NCBI RefSeq assembly: GCF_900475285.1
Contig: NZ_LS483370.1
Location: 2,618,001-2,682,000, forward strand
DNA length: 64,000 bases
DNA from: Pseudomonas taetrolens
Lineage (GTDB): Bacteria > Pseudomonadota > Gammaproteobacteria > Pseudomonadales > Pseudomonadaceae
Direction of reading: 5' to 3'
Of the stretch, positions 1 to 9,820 are shown in pieces (position 1 is the stretch's first letter; each line of letters opens with the position of its first letter). Both the position numbers and the translations under genes were made by a program. The notes under the pieces were generated by a model. It saw only the letters and a list, made by a program, of their open reading frames with translations, was not told the DNA's origin and searched no databases.

Positions 1-165
1 TTCACCTCCACATTTTGGTTTGAAACCTCTCTCCCGAAATATGGAGCCCTTTTCACCTGAATCGTGCAGGGCAATCGACGAATGGGACACCATCGCCTCC
101 TGAATCACTGAACGATGCCCGGCGTAAAGGGTGAGCAGAGCGACGCTGCCGCTCCGCTCCGAATG

Positions 166-426
166 TTAATGACCCTTTTGTGAGTTCACGACATCCTGCA
201 GCGCTTTGTTTGTCAGGCTGATGCACTTCTGGGTATCACCTGCAGCCTGAGCTTTTTGTGCCTCGATTCTCGTATCGCGGATCTGGTCGAGCAGCGGCTG
301 CCCCAGCGTGCTGGCAGTTGCTTTGTAATCAGACAGCTTTTTCAGGTTAACGGTACACAAATCATCGGCAGCAAATAGTGGAGTGGCGACCAGGCTCGCT
401 AGAAGGAACATCACTGACCGTTTCAT
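166..426 (-). CDS. Small exported protein, function unknown
   Basis: This 86-residue protein begins with a typical signal peptide (lysine and arginine at residues 2-3, a hydrophobic stretch, then an alanine-rich cleavage site near residue 19). The mature part is about 65 residues, helical and charged, with two cysteines (near residues 24 and 68) that could form a disulfide. A purine-rich GAGAG lies just before the start. I do not recognise a family. It is probably periplasmic. It stands alone upstream of nothing obviously related. Confidence 0.65.
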   Translation of the reverse strand: MKRSVMFLLASLVATPLFAADDLCTVNLKKLSDYKATASTLGQPLLDQIRDTRIEAQKAQAAGDTQKCISLTNKALQDVVNSQKGH

Positions 427-528
427 AGTGCTCTCGCTTTCTAAGGCAGGGGAATTTCACTATAGACCCGGATTGCTTGACGCACACACGAGCAGCGCCG
501 GATGAAGGCTGGGGACTCTATTATCCCG

Positions 529-1302
529 TCAAGCCGCTTGCTCCAGTGCGTTGAAGAGCTCCACAAACTGCAACGTCAACCTGTGTCGCGGCTCCAGATG
601 GATAAGCGGAGAAAACGCCTGATGAGACTCCCGCATCTTCACGGAGCGGTTCAAGTACACCGGCAGCACCGGTAACGCCTGAGCAATCAACTCCTCGACG
701 AGCTGCCTGTGCAAACGAGTCCGGCTCAAGAACTGATTGACCACAATGCCTTCGATGACCAGCGACTCGTTGTGATCCTGCTGCAGTTCGGCGACCTGGG
801 CAATGACGCTATAAATCGCCTGACGGGAAAAACTGTCGCAATCAAAAGGAATCAGCACCCGTTCAGCGGCAATCAGCGCACTCAAGGAATAGAAGTTTAT
901 CGCCGGCGGTGTATCGATATAGATGCGCTCGTAATCTTCCGAGAGTTCAACCAGCAAGCGACGAAGTTTGTTGATTTTAAATTTGGATTCAAGCCTGGAC
1001 TGCAAGCCTGAAAGCTCCGCACTGGCGGTAATCAGGTGCAAATTGTCATAGGCCGTTTCTACGATATTCACCCGGTTTTGCTTGCTGGCCGGGCCACTGG
1101 ACAAGGTGAGCTTGAAAAAATCGGCGATCCCCATCGGCGTGTCATTGCCCGATAGCCCCGTCAGATAACAGGTCGAGTTGGCTTGGGCATCAAGGTCCAC
1201 TAAGAGTGTCCGGTAGCCCTCGGCGGCGCTGATGGCGGCAAGGTTACAGGCGATGCTGGATTTACCGACACCGCCCTTCTGATTAAACACTGCTCGACGC
1301 AC
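529..1302 (-). CDS. ParA/Soj-family ATPase (orphan)
   Basis: The 257-residue protein has the deviant Walker A motif KGGVGKSS at residues 9-16, a VDLDAQ segment near residue 36 and a Walker B-like YIDTPP segment near residue 130, which together define the ParA/MinD ATPase class. Such proteins position plasmids, chromosomes or large complexes by ATP-dependent DNA or membrane binding. No parB gene or parS-like repeats are visible next to it, so it is an orphan and its cargo is unknown. Its length matches small chromosomal ParA-like proteins. The assignment to the family is firm; the role is not known. Confidence 0.88.
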   Translation of the reverse strand: MRRAVFNQKGGVGKSSIACNLAAISAAEGYRTLLVDLDAQANSTCYLTGLSGNDTPMGIADFFKLTLSSGPASKQNRVNIVETAYDNLHLITASAELSGLQSRLESKFKINKLRRLLVELSEDYERIYIDTPPAINFYSLSALIAAERVLIPFDCDSFSRQAIYSVIAQVAELQQDHNESLVIEGIVVNQFLSRTRLHRQLVEELIAQALPVLPVYLNRSVKMRESHQAFSPLIHLEPRHRLTLQFVELFNALEQAA

Positions 1303-1370
1303 GGAAATACCTGCCGGGAAAACAGGTATCTTGCGATGCTCAGGTTAAGCTTTTGTGACAGTCCATCGCA

Positions 1371-1700
1371 TCATCTACGCGCCAGTTCGTGCTGGATGCA
1401 ATCATCGTAATAAACCCTCTTCACCCGCTCAGGTTTCATACGCGATTCACTGTCATAGGTTTGCTCGGCAATCCCCAGGGCCATCCTGCGCATCCACTGT
1501 TTGGGAAATCGTTGGGCTTGCAGTTGTTTGCGTACCGCGTAGCGCGACACACCGGACAACTTGCTGGATTGCGCCTTCCCGGCGACTCCTGATCCCCAAC
1601 TGCACATATAGCGCTCACTTTCACTCAAGTGCCGTGCCTGAGCCGAAAGCGTAAAGCCCGTTAATAGTATCGATGCCAGTGAGCAGACGACGATTCTCAT
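1371..1700 (-). CDS. Small exported basic protein, function unknown
   Basis: This 109-residue protein starts with a signal peptide (hydrophobic residues 4-20 ending in AQA) and has a basic mature part with two cysteines. A GGGGTG sequence lies just upstream of the start. No family is recognised. It lies alone between the ParA gene and a lipoprotein gene on the same strand, with over 100 bases on each side, so it is probably transcribed separately. Confidence 0.55.
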   Translation of the reverse strand: MRIVVCSLASILLTGFTLSAQARHLSESERYMCSWGSGVAGKAQSSKLSGVSRYAVRKQLQAQRFPKQWMRRMALGIAEQTYDSESRMKPERVKRVYYDDCIQHELARR

Positions 1701-1842
1701 ACACCCCGTTACCTAAGTTTCTGATAAGCCGGCGACTGTGCCAGCCAAATGAAACTCCGGGGGCCAGCAAAATGCCTGCCAGGCTCATGTTTCAGGTATT
1801 CGCTCAAGGATCCTGCGGGCGCTGAGCGATTGACGGTGTCAT

Positions 1843-2328
1843 TCAGCGGCAGCTCTGCGCACTGATGTAATTTGCCTGAATCATGATGCCAACTTCAGGT
1901 TCGGCACCTGAAAACACGACGCGAATCGACTCCAGGTCTTCGTCGAGCGTGTACTGGTCAGCTGACCAAATAACACCCCAGGGCGTGGATTCATCCTTTA
2001 CAGGCAGTCCGTACTTCTCCGTCAGCGTATGCAAAATTGAGCCTGGTGAGGTCCTCACATTATTCACGGCTGCCGAAACAGCGCACAGGCCAGTCGTGCT
2101 ACCGATCACGTAGTAGTAACTGTCTGCATACCCTGAAGTGTCGGGAGCCTGGCTTGATAAGTAGGTGGTCCTGCCATCCTTGGTCGATAAATGCTCAAGC
2201 ACAGCAAAGTGCCGCAAGCCCTGAGCCCTCATTCCTTTGGCCGTACCAAAAGGTCCTGTGCCTTGCCTTGCTTCATCGCACCCAGAAAGCGCCACAGAAG
2301 TAAGCGCTAACATAATGATTTTGTTCAA
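1843..2328 (-). CDS. Lipoprotein, function unknown
   Basis: This 161-residue protein carries a lipoprotein signal: a short hydrophobic segment ending in the lipobox LSGC, with Cys16 as the likely lipidated residue. The mature protein has two further cysteines that could pair, and no recognised domain. It should be anchored to the inner or outer membrane facing the periplasm. A 21-bp imperfect palindrome that also occurs at 40.7 and 46.4 kb lies 23 bases upstream of its start and may control it. Confidence 0.65.
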   Translation of the reverse strand: MNKIIMLALTSVALSGCDEARQGTGPFGTAKGMRAQGLRHFAVLEHLSTKDGRTTYLSSQAPDTSGYADSYYYVIGSTTGLCAVSAAVNNVRTSPGSILHTLTEKYGLPVKDESTPWGVIWSADQYTLDEDLESIRVVFSGAEPEVGIMIQANYISAQSCR

Positions 2329-2351
2329 TTTTCAACACCAATCTCGTCCAG

Positions 2352-2372
2352 TGATGGCAATTTACCACCATC
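2352..2372. promoter_or_regulatory. Copy 1 of a 21-bp imperfect palindrome
   Basis: The sequence TGATGGCAATTTACCACCAT plus one base lies just upstream of the lipoprotein gene that starts at 2328. It matches 18 of 21 bases of the copy at 40703-40723. The two halves are near-inverted (ATGGCAA / TTRCCACCAT). The binding factor is unknown. Confidence 0.4.
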
Positions 2373-2489
2373 CGTAAACAGAGACCAAACGCCGTGTATC
2401 CATGTGTCCACCTGATATTCAAGCCAGCTCCTCTGCACCGTATGCCAAGGCAAGGAAACAGGGTGCTGGCAAATCTGGTCAGCGCTGTT

Positions 2490-3044
2490 TCACATCGGCA
2501 TCAGGCTATAACCCTTGTGTTCCAGGGTGGTGATGGTGGTCAGCGCCGAGAGTGCCGTCGTGACAGACTTATCAACTTCGCTGTAGGCAAACTGGCGTTC
2601 TGCAACAGCCTGACCACAAACAGCGATATCCACACCGGCACGCCGCAAAGCCGCGATCAGTGGCAGGTTCGGGTTGGCACTGCCATACCTCGAGCGATAG
2701 GCTTCATCATTCAGCGCGAGAGTGGTGGCTTCACCTGAGGCGACGGCGACAAACTTCAACTGGGACAACGGTACACCCGATGCCACATAAAGATTGACGG
2801 TCCGGGCGACGTGATCCAGAGACGGATTGACGTCTGCCGGGGTTTTGGAGCCCTTGGTGAGAGCAAAGACGATTTTATAGGTGGCGGCCTTGTCGGGTTG
2901 ATAGGCCGCATCGGGCAACGAATGAATCTTGCCATAGCCTTGTATGGTGGGCGTTGTCCAGAATCCGGGAACGGTTTCGGCCAGTAACTGGCTGCTTGTC
3001 AGGGTCAGGAGTGCGAAGGAGAGCATTTTTACTGCACGATGCAT
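2490..3044 (-). CDS. DsrE-family periplasmic protein
   Basis: From the chosen start the protein is 184 residues: a signal peptide (hydrophobic stretch ending near LLAE), then a domain like the DsrE/DsrF sulfur-relay family, with the pattern of an alternating fold and a conserved-looking cysteine in AVCGQ near the C-terminus. An AGAGGA element nine bases upstream of the ATG at 3044 supports that start; an ATG two codons earlier is too close to it. DsrE-type proteins bind or transfer sulfur or act as small soluble subunits, but the substrate here cannot be told. It has no operon partner on this strand. Confidence 0.7.
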   Translation of the reverse strand: MHRAVKMLSFALLTLTSSQLLAETVPGFWTTPTIQGYGKIHSLPDAAYQPDKAATYKIVFALTKGSKTPADVNPSLDHVARTVNLYVASGVPLSQLKFVAVASGEATTLALNDEAYRSRYGSANPNLPLIAALRRAGVDIAVCGQAVAERQFAYSEVDKSVTTALSALTTITTLEHKGYSLMPM

Positions 3045-3232
3045 GGACATATTCCTCTGGCAAATTGAGTGACTTAGGTTAAGCGAAATCCAGGTGTGCA
3101 GCCTTGGCGTTGCCCGGCAAACTGATAAACCTGCCAGATTTGCTCGCGGACGCTGCATCCTCTAGAGTCACGCGGATAATGGGCAGGCATGCCATGCGTG
3201 CCTCCCCATCCGGTACCGCAAAAGGTTCAACA

Positions 3233-3442
3233 ATGCCCGAGAAGCCGCCTGCACAGGCCACCACCGCGACAGCTGCTGATATAGAACGATCCATTCAGGC
3301 CTTGAACAAGATGGCTGAACGGTTATGGGGAGAGGGAAGAGAAGCTGAAGCGAAAGCCCTGCTCGATGCCCTGGATGCCCTGAACCGCGCGCTGGACAGG
3401 ATCCGCATCGGCGAAAATCGCCGAGTTGTCACCCTTCACTGA
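3233..3442 (+). CDS. Small helical protein, function unknown
   Basis: This 69-residue protein has an alanine/threonine-rich N-terminus and a strongly helical, charged C-terminal half (repeated ALDALNRALDR-like pattern). I chose the ATG at 3233 because AAGG lies about seven bases upstream; the frame is open further upstream, into the region before the divergent DsrE gene. No family is recognised. Confidence is moderate because the gene is short. Confidence 0.45.
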   Translation: MPEKPPAQATTATAADIERSIQALNKMAERLWGEGREAEAKALLDALDALNRALDRIRIGENRRVVTLH

Positions 3443-3502
3443 CGATTGCCTGGAATCGGTTAAGCCCGGAGCCGGACACCGCTGTACGTCTGCCCCCTCC
3501 CC

Positions 3503-4591
3503 TCAAGCCTTGTCGCATGATGCCTCTGATTCTGGGGTGGGCCTGAGCACATGCTGACGATAAGCATAGGGCGTCTGCCCGCTCCAGCGTCGGAATGCCC
3601 GGGTAAATGCACTTTGCTCGGAGTAGCCCAGCAATTGGGCGATTTCAGCCAGTTGCAGGCGCGGATCGGCCAGATAGTACTCGGCCTGACGCTGACGTAT
3701 GCTCTCGCGCAGCTCTCTGAAATTGATGCCGCCGGCAGCCAGTCGACGATGCAACGTGCGCGCCGACACGTGCAACTCACGAGCGACTTGCTCCAGCTCC
3801 GGTTGGCCTTCTCGCACCAATCGGGCGATGCTGCGCCGAACCGCCTGCTCGAAATCGTCGCTGGACGGTAATTGCGCCAGCAAGTCATCAGCTTGTCTTT
3901 CCAGGATACTCAACAGCACTTGATCCGGCTGTCGCAATGGCAAAGCCAGCAGTGCCCGGGCAAAACGGATGGATGTTTGCGGCTGGTCGAACAGGACGGG
4001 GCAGCCAAACCAGTCCCGATAAGGCTGAATGTCATCCGGGGCCGGGTTCAGGAAGCGGATTTCGCTGGCAACGATAGGTCGGCCCGTCATGTTGCGCGTC
4101 AGTTGCAGCAACGCCGTAATGGCGCACTCGTCCACCAGTGGTCCGGGACGCCCCTGATCCGCCCCCCATTCCAGCAGCAGATCGTTGCCCTCCAGAGTGC
4201 TGCGCATTGGATTGACGTCATACAGCAGGCGTTGATATTGCAAGGCACGGGCCAGCCCCGCGCCGAGACTCGGGCAGGCCAGCAACACATAACCCATGAC
4301 GCCAAAATGGGCCGGCGTGATGGTCTGGCCCAGATGCAACCCCAGCAAAGGGTCCTGCAAGTACTCGGCAGCGCGCTCCAGCAGGGCACGCCAGGCCGAC
4401 ACCGGGTAACGCATCGCGTCGCGATCCGTTGTTTGCGGCGCGGCAACGCCGAGCAAGGCCGCAGCGGCCACCCCCTGATGTTCAAGGTATTCATACAGCA
4501 GCCGCACATAGGTGCTGGGGACAACGCCCCGGGGTGACTGTTGCGCAATAGTTGGGTGCATGGCGAGAAGTGTTAAATGATTGTCTGACAC
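3503..4591 (-). CDS. AraC-family transcriptional regulator
   Basis: The protein (about 362 residues) has an N-terminal arabinose-binding-type sensor domain (roughly residues 20-200) and a C-terminal double helix-turn-helix of the AraC class near residues 265-345, with the typical segment LAEIAQLLGYSEQSAFTRAF. This layout matches the OruR/ArgR-like group of AraC regulators in Pseudomonas. The GTG at 4591 is chosen because AAAGG lies seven bases before it; an in-frame ATG at 4624 and one at 4561 are alternatives. It is divergent from the sterol-desaturase gene at 4660, with fewer than 70 bases between them, so it probably controls that gene. Confidence 0.88.
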   Translation of the reverse strand: MSDNHLTLLAMHPTIAQQSPRGVVPSTYVRLLYEYLEHQGVAAAALLGVAAPQTTDRDAMRYPVSAWRALLERAAEYLQDPLLGLHLGQTITPAHFGVMGYVLLACPSLGAGLARALQYQRLLYDVNPMRSTLEGNDLLLEWGADQGRPGPLVDECAITALLQLTRNMTGRPIVASEIRFLNPAPDDIQPYRDWFGCPVLFDQPQTSIRFARALLALPLRQPDQVLLSILERQADDLLAQLPSSDDFEQAVRRSIARLVREGQPELEQVARELHVSARTLHRRLAAGGINFRELRESIRQRQAEYYLADPRLQLAEIAQLLGYSEQSAFTRAFRRWSGQTPYAYRQHVLRPTPESEASCDKA

Positions 4592-4659
4592 GGTCAAGCC
4601 TTTCAATTTTGCCGCGGGCAACATCCAGCGTATCGGCCAAGTGTCTGGAGCGCTGCGTC

Positions 4660-5562
4660 ATGAATGATCTGATTGTCTGGATGGAAGCCACGTTTGGCGC
4701 TCATATCGAGTGGAAACAAGTGGTGCTGATCGGCATGACACCGCTGTTTCTGGTGGGATTTGCCATTGAATGGCAGATCATGCGCAAACGCGGGGCGCGC
4801 CAGCAGTTCTACTGGAAAGACATCCTCACCAACCTCACTCTGGGCAGCAGCTACCAACTGTTCGAACTGGCAGCCCATGTGATATTCGTGGGCGCCGCCG
4901 TATTCTGGTTCTGGGACCAGCGCTTTTTTACGATTCCCGTCAACGGCTGGACCCTGCTGCCCATTTTTCTCGGCGTCGAGTTCTGCTACTACTGGTTCCA
5001 TCGCTGCAGCCATCGCGTGCGCTGGTTCTGGACCGCTCATGTCGTGCACCACAGCGGCGAGCACATGAACATGACGACCGCCATGCGCCAGTCAATGCTC
5101 TACTCCATCACCGGCTGGTGGCTGTTTTTCATGCCGCTGGTATTGCTGGGCGTACATCCGGCGGTGGTGTTTATCCTGTATGCCTGCAACCTGGTGTATC
5201 AGTTCTTCATCCACACCGAGAGCGTCGGCAAGCTGCATCCGGTGCTGGAGTACCTGTTCGACACCCCGAGTAATCACCGCGCCCACCATGGCCGCAACGA
5301 CTGCTATATCGACAGGAACTATGGCGGTGTGCTGATCATCTTCGACCGTCTGTTCGGCACCTACGTGGAAGAACGGGAAACCGTGGATTACGGCATCAAG
5401 CGTCAGGTCTACAGCCACAATCCGCTGACCCTCAACTTCCACGAATTCCTTGCGATGTGGCGCGACGTGGCGCAGCCGGGAAGCGTGATGCAACGCTTGA
5501 AACACCTGTGGGCACCGCCGGAACATGAGCGTGAGGTCAGGTCTGAACGTGACCCGGCTTGA
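4660..5562 (+). CDS. Sterol desaturase / fatty acid hydroxylase family membrane protein
   Basis: This protein of 300 residues is a membrane di-iron enzyme of the fatty acid hydroxylase superfamily. It has several hydrophobic segments and the diagnostic histidine clusters: HRCSH, HVVHH followed by GEH, and NHRAHH. These ligate two irons that activate oxygen to hydroxylate or desaturate a lipid. The start at 4660 has GGAG ten bases upstream. The substrate in bacteria of this subgroup is usually unknown; a membrane lipid or hopanoid-like molecule is possible. It is divergent from an AraC regulator. A strong hairpin follows about 65 bases after the stop. Confidence 0.88.
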   Translation: MNDLIVWMEATFGAHIEWKQVVLIGMTPLFLVGFAIEWQIMRKRGARQQFYWKDILTNLTLGSSYQLFELAAHVIFVGAAVFWFWDQRFFTIPVNGWTLLPIFLGVEFCYYWFHRCSHRVRWFWTAHVVHHSGEHMNMTTAMRQSMLYSITGWWLFFMPLVLLGVHPAVVFILYACNLVYQFFIHTESVGKLHPVLEYLFDTPSNHRAHHGRNDCYIDRNYGGVLIIFDRLFGTYVEERETVDYGIKRQVYSHNPLTLNFHEFLAMWRDVAQPGSVMQRLKHLWAPPEHEREVRSERDPA

Positions 5563-5628
5563 CGCCGCCAAGTGCCTATTGATGCTGCAACAGTTCCCCG
5601 AATGCATCGATCCCAAGTATTGCAGGTA

Positions 5629-5656
5629 CTTCCAAGCCTTGAGCAAGGCTTGGAAG
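5629..5656 (+). terminator. Hairpin after the sterol desaturase gene
   Basis: A perfect 12-bp stem (CTTCCAAGCCTT with AAGGCTTGGAAG) with a four-base loop lies downstream of the desaturase gene. No long T run follows, so termination is likely but not certain. Confidence 0.55.
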
Positions 5657-5737
5657 ATTATTGACCATCGCTGTATTGGAACGTATCAAAGTGCGTCGCA
5701 CCGAGCATTGAGTGAATCGAACGCCAACACCCCGGAA

Positions 5738-7264
5738 TTACCCCGCCGGTGAGTTAGTGTCCGCGTTTTGCAGGTCTTGAAGTGCTGCTGAGTACTGATC
5801 CGACTCAGCCTTGGGCACCATTTGCCATGAAGGTTTGCGCGCGGCGTAGAAGATAAAAGGCGGTACACCAGCCACGACCAACCCCAATAACAAGACCCCT
5901 GCGTACTCATAAAAAGGCATGCTGCTAAAATTGTTCGGTGGGATGAAACCGAAAATCAGCGCCACACATGTCGAGAACAGCCCCAGGCAACACCAGCCAT
6001 GCAGCCCTTTGAGCACATAGCCACGCTTGACGTCGGGTTGTGTCTTGCGCAACTTCATTGCGGCCATAAACATAAACACGTAAATGATCAGGTACATCAG
6101 CGCAGCCATGGCACTGATCATCCAGAACGCATTCGAGACATTGTCGAGAAAAATGTAGATGCTCGACAGCAAAGTAACGATCACGGCCTGCAAGTACAAA
6201 ATATTCTTCTGTACACCTTTGGCGTTAACTTTTTGCAAAACTGGCGGCAGCATACCGGCCTTACCGACGAACAGAAGCCCTGTTGAAGGGCCGGCCGTCC
6301 ATGCCAGAACCCCACCCAAAGCGCCGATAATCAGCAGAATGGCCATGATGGGCGTTGCCCACGGCATCCCAAAACCTTCGAAGAAAGCGGCATAGGCCTG
6401 GATTACTCCGGCAGTGAGGCTTGTGGAGTCTGCTGGCACCACCAGTGAGATTGCTACAGTGGGTGGAATGAACACCAACAGGATCATGAAAAATGCCAGA
6501 AGGATGGCGCGCGGCATTTCTTTTTGCGGATTACGCAATTCGCGGGCGTGAATGGCGTTCATCTCGATACCGGCGAAGGCCAGAAAATTACTGACAATCA
6601 ACACTAAACCGGTAATCGCCCCAGTAAACTCCCGCCACAAGTCCGGGTGCAAGTTGTGCGAACCTACTTTGGCAGTGGTGTGTGTATCGAAAATCGTCGG
6701 GATCAGGGCATCCCATGTCAGAGGCGTCGCAGACTTATGACCCAATACCAACCAGGCCACTCCCAGCAGGACCAAGAGTGCAGCAGGCAAGGCAGTGCCC
6801 AGCAACATGAACCAGGACGTCAGCTTGGACAGGGTGTTCAGCCCGTTCAGAGCCACAAACGTCGATAACCAATAGAGTACGATGATCACAGCAGCGGTAA
6901 ACACACCGCTCTTGGCCAGTTCGGGGTTAATCAGATACGCCATCGTACTTGCGCCAAAGCCGAGCACGATGGGATACCAAACCACCACCTGGACCCACAT
7001 GAACCACATGATGAAGAAACCGGAACGATCACCATAAGCCTGACGGACCCAGCCATAAATGCCCCCATTCCAACCGGTTCCCAACTCAGACGCGACAAGG
7101 GAAACAGGAATGAAGAACAACAGCGCTGGAATCACATAAAGAAAAACCGAGCCTAACCCATAAACAGCCATGCTCGGCAGTGAGCGGATACTTGCGACAG
7201 CAGCAACCATCATGAAACAAATGGTCAGCCAGGACATATAAGTCTTAGCGTTATTCCCAGACAT
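5738..7264 (-). CDS. gadC: Glutamate/GABA antiporter (GadC-like, APC superfamily)
   Basis: The 508-residue protein has about twelve hydrophobic segments and the APC-superfamily features of GadC-type exchangers, including an N-terminal helix region rich in small residues and a WNGGIYGWV segment equivalent to the GadC family's glycine-rich loop. GadC exchanges external glutamate for internal GABA and so exports the product of glutamate decarboxylase. The ATG at 7264 has GGAGG six bases upstream. It follows the glutaminase gene by 33 bases on the same strand, and a glutamate decarboxylase gene is divergent beyond it. This context, more than the sequence alone, fixes the substrate. Some members of the family exchange other amino acids. 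Confidence 0.87.
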   Translation of the reverse strand: MSGNNAKTYMSWLTICFMMVAAVASIRSLPSMAVYGLGSVFLYVIPALLFFIPVSLVASELGTGWNGGIYGWVRQAYGDRSGFFIMWFMWVQVVVWYPIVLGFGASTMAYLINPELAKSGVFTAAVIIVLYWLSTFVALNGLNTLSKLTSWFMLLGTALPAALLVLLGVAWLVLGHKSATPLTWDALIPTIFDTHTTAKVGSHNLHPDLWREFTGAITGLVLIVSNFLAFAGIEMNAIHARELRNPQKEMPRAILLAFFMILLVFIPPTVAISLVVPADSTSLTAGVIQAYAAFFEGFGMPWATPIMAILLIIGALGGVLAWTAGPSTGLLFVGKAGMLPPVLQKVNAKGVQKNILYLQAVIVTLLSSIYIFLDNVSNAFWMISAMAALMYLIIYVFMFMAAMKLRKTQPDVKRGYVLKGLHGWCCLGLFSTCVALIFGFIPPNNFSSMPFYEYAGVLLLGLVVAGVPPFIFYAARKPSWQMVPKAESDQYSAALQDLQNADTNSPAG

Positions 7265-7297
7265 AATTGCCTCCATGCTTAGCGGTTCAAACTCGTA

Positions 7298-8242
7298 TTA
7301 ATGAAGCAGGCTCAGATTGAGCGTGCGACTGAGATGTTCGGCAGCCAACTGACCGCGCACGCTATTACCCGCAGGGTCCAAAGGCGGAGAAAAGGCAGCG
7401 ATGGCACATACGCCGGGGACCACGGCCAGAATCCCGCCACCGACTCCGCTTTTTCCTGGCAAGCCAACCTTGTACAGCCAGTCCCCCGTCGTGTCGTACA
7501 AGCCGTTCATCATCATTTCGGCAAGAATCTGCGGCACGTTTTTAGCTTCCATGACTCGCGCTCCGCTGACTGGGTTCACGCCTCCGTTAGCTAATGTCAC
7601 GCCCATGCAGACCAAATCATTACAAGTTATTTCAATGGAGCATTGTCGGGTGTAGACATCACACACTTCCATCGGCTCCGCATACATATAACCGTAACTC
7701 TTAAGTAGCCAGGCGATGCCTCGATTGTGCTGATTGCTGCTGGCCTCAGACTGATAAACCTCTTCGTTGACGCTAAGTTCACGCCCGGCAAAGGCGTTGT
7801 AAATCGCATGAATTTTATCCCAGCGTGCTTGGGAGGTTTGAGCATTGAGCAGGCTGACAGTTGCCATAGCGCCGGCGTTTACAAAAGGATTGAGAGGCCG
7901 ACCTTTATGCAGTTCCAGCGCGACAACCGAGTTGAATGGTTCACCAGTCGGATCGCACCCAATCTTGCTGCGCAGAGTCTGCGGGCCAACTTCTTCCATC
8001 GCTTGGGCAAGGGTAAAAACCTTGGAGATCGACTCAATAGCAAAGGGGTAATCGCTGTGTCCAATTTCAGCATGACTGCCATCACAGAACATAATGCTGA
8101 GACCAAAAAGATGGGAGGGAACTGAAGCCAGATAAGGAATGTAACTGGCATTCTTACCATGGTGATTAGCAGAAAAGCGTTGGTGACTTTCGTTTAAAAC
8201 CTGCTTCACCACATCGTCGACGGTAGTGGGTTTTTGCTGCAT
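7298..8242 (-). CDS. glsA: Glutaminase A
   Basis: The 314-residue protein belongs to the serine-dependent glutaminase family (same length range as the E. coli YbaS/YneH enzymes). It has the catalytic SxxK motif S71-I-S-K74, followed by the PLNPFVNAGA segment and a glycine-rich PGKSGVGGG block near the C-terminus. It hydrolyses glutamine to glutamate and ammonia. Ammonia release itself consumes protons, and the glutamate feeds the decarboxylase. The ATG at 8242 is supported by GGAGGA seven bases upstream. It is the first gene of a two-gene operon with the antiporter gene and is divergent from glutamate decarboxylase. Confidence 0.92.
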   Translation of the reverse strand: MQQKPTTVDDVVKQVLNESHQRFSANHHGKNASYIPYLASVPSHLFGLSIMFCDGSHAEIGHSDYPFAIESISKVFTLAQAMEEVGPQTLRSKIGCDPTGEPFNSVVALELHKGRPLNPFVNAGAMATVSLLNAQTSQARWDKIHAIYNAFAGRELSVNEEVYQSEASSNQHNRGIAWLLKSYGYMYAEPMEVCDVYTRQCSIEITCNDLVCMGVTLANGGVNPVSGARVMEAKNVPQILAEMMMNGLYDTTGDWLYKVGLPGKSGVGGGILAVVPGVCAIAAFSPPLDPAGNSVRGQLAAEHLSRTLNLSLLH

Positions 8243-8297
8243 CTCGATTCCTCCATGAATACGTTCAGGAACAGAGACTATAGATCGAAAAAGAGCA

Positions 8298-8312
8298 CCC
8301 ATTAAAAATGGG
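8298..8312. promoter_or_regulatory. Dyad between glsA and gadB
   Basis: CCCATT-AAA-AATGGG is a perfect inverted repeat in the divergent region between the two acid-resistance transcripts. On the minus strand a TATAGT hexamer at 8277-8282 could be the glsA -10 box, which would place this dyad over the -35 region. It is a candidate operator only. Confidence 0.35.
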
Positions 8313-8411
8313 GGCGCACATTCAAAATACTTGGCTATGCTGGCTTGGTCAAAGCGAAGTAAAGGAAGGAAGTTAGGCTTCGCTGTTGTCCATTTGTCCA
8401 GGAGAGTTCAT

Positions 8412-9809
8412 ATGGCACTGCACCGCGTGACACGCAACACGAGCACGGATCCCGTATTTGGTTCTTCTACTCTGGCGCACGCTGCTGTCACTAAGCGTTT
8501 TCCCGAGGCTGAGCAATCCGCACGAGACGTTTTTCAACTGGTTCACGATGAGTTGTATCTAGATGGTAATTCTCGCCAGAATCTCGCGACCTTTTGCCAA
8601 ACGTGGGAAGAGGATGAAGTCCATAAACTCATGGACTTGTCCATCGACAAGAACATGATCGACAAGGATGAATACCCTCAGTCAGCAGAGTTGGAAAATA
8701 GATGTATTCATATGTTGGCCGACCTGTGGCACTCGCCTGATGCATCCAGCACGCTAGGCACATCGACCGTAGGTTCCAGCGAAGCCTGCATGCTCGGAGG
8801 TCTGGCTGCGTTGTGGCGCTGGCGTGCCGTGCGCAAAGCGGCTGGTAAACCAACCTCAACACCGAACATGGTGTGCGGCCCGGTGCAAGTCTGCTGGCAT
8901 AAATTTGCCCGTTATTGGGACGTAGAAATCCGTGAAGTGCCTATGTCTGAAGGGCATTGGTTCATGTCCCCTGAAGATATGCTTGAGCGAGTCGATGAGA
9001 ACACCATCGTGGTGGTGCCCACTTTCGGACAAACTTTCACCGGTTTGTATGAAACGGTAAAACCGCTCTCGGATGCGCTGGACAATCTGGAAAAAAGCAC
9101 GGGCCTGAGTGTGGATATTCACGTCGACGGCGCAAGTGGTGCGATGCTCGCACCGTTTTGTGCGCCCGATGTGCTTTGGGACTTCCGAGTACCGCGAGTT
9201 AAATCCATAAGTACATCCGGGCACAAATTCGGGCTTGCCCCGCTGGGTGCAGGCTGGGTTGTATGGCGCGATGCGAAGGAGCTACCCGAAGGGTTGATCT
9301 TCCATGTGAACTATCTGGGTGGAGACATGCCAACCTTCGCCTTGAACTTCTCCCGTCCGGCCGGGCAAATCATTGCGCAATACTATAATTTTCTGCGGCT
9401 TGGCCGTGAAGGATATGAGCGTATTCATTCAGCATGCTACGAAACAGCGCAGTTTTTGGCCAGGGAGCTGATCAAGGTGGGGCCTTTCGAAATGCTCTAC
9501 AACGGCGACCCGCAATTGGGTATTCCAGCGCTGACATGGCGTTTGAAACCAGATGCGAATACCAGTTACTCACTCTATGACCTGGCTGATCGACTGCGCA
9601 TTCGCGGCTGGTTAGTACCTGCTTATAGCTTGCCTGCCAATGTGGAAAATATCGTGGTACAGCGAATTCTGGTAAGGCAGGGAATGTCCATCGACATGGC
9701 AAAATTGCTCTTGGCAGACTTTGAGCGGGATATCAAATTCTTCGACGAGCATACGCCTCACGGCTTTAAAGGCCGTGAGGCTGAGGCTGGAAATCACGGC
9801 GGACGATAA
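8412..9809 (+). CDS. gadB: Glutamate decarboxylase
   Basis: The protein is 465 residues, nearly the same length as E. coli GadA/GadB (466). It is a PLP enzyme of group II decarboxylases: the cofactor lysine is Lys272 in STSGHKFG, and the aspartate that pairs with the pyridine nitrogen is in HVDGASG (about residues 238-244). It converts glutamate to GABA and CO2, consuming a cytoplasmic proton. AGGAG lies seven bases before the ATG at 8412. The divergent glutaminase-antiporter operon supplies glutamate and exchanges GABA, so the three genes make a complete acid-resistance system. No dedicated regulator lies beside them. Confidence 0.94.
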   Translation: MALHRVTRNTSTDPVFGSSTLAHAAVTKRFPEAEQSARDVFQLVHDELYLDGNSRQNLATFCQTWEEDEVHKLMDLSIDKNMIDKDEYPQSAELENRCIHMLADLWHSPDASSTLGTSTVGSSEACMLGGLAALWRWRAVRKAAGKPTSTPNMVCGPVQVCWHKFARYWDVEIREVPMSEGHWFMSPEDMLERVDENTIVVVPTFGQTFTGLYETVKPLSDALDNLEKSTGLSVDIHVDGASGAMLAPFCAPDVLWDFRVPRVKSISTSGHKFGLAPLGAGWVVWRDAKELPEGLIFHVNYLGGDMPTFALNFSRPAGQIIAQYYNFLRLGREGYERIHSACYETAQFLARELIKVGPFEMLYNGDPQLGIPALTWRLKPDANTSYSLYDLADRLRIRGWLVPAYSLPANVENIVVQRILVRQGMSIDMAKLLLADFERDIKFFDEHTPHGFKGREAEAGNHGGR

Positions 9810-9820
9810 TTGCCCTCCCC

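Noticed and set aside
529..1302. ParA as evidence for an integrated plasmid
   Set aside because: No parB, parS or replication genes are visible nearby, and orphan ParA-like genes are common on chromosomes.
9757..9782. Hairpin CTCACGGC...GCCGTGAG at the end of gadB
   Set aside because: It lies within the coding sequence before the stop and the stronger 15-bp inverted repeat follows, so a separate function is not supported.
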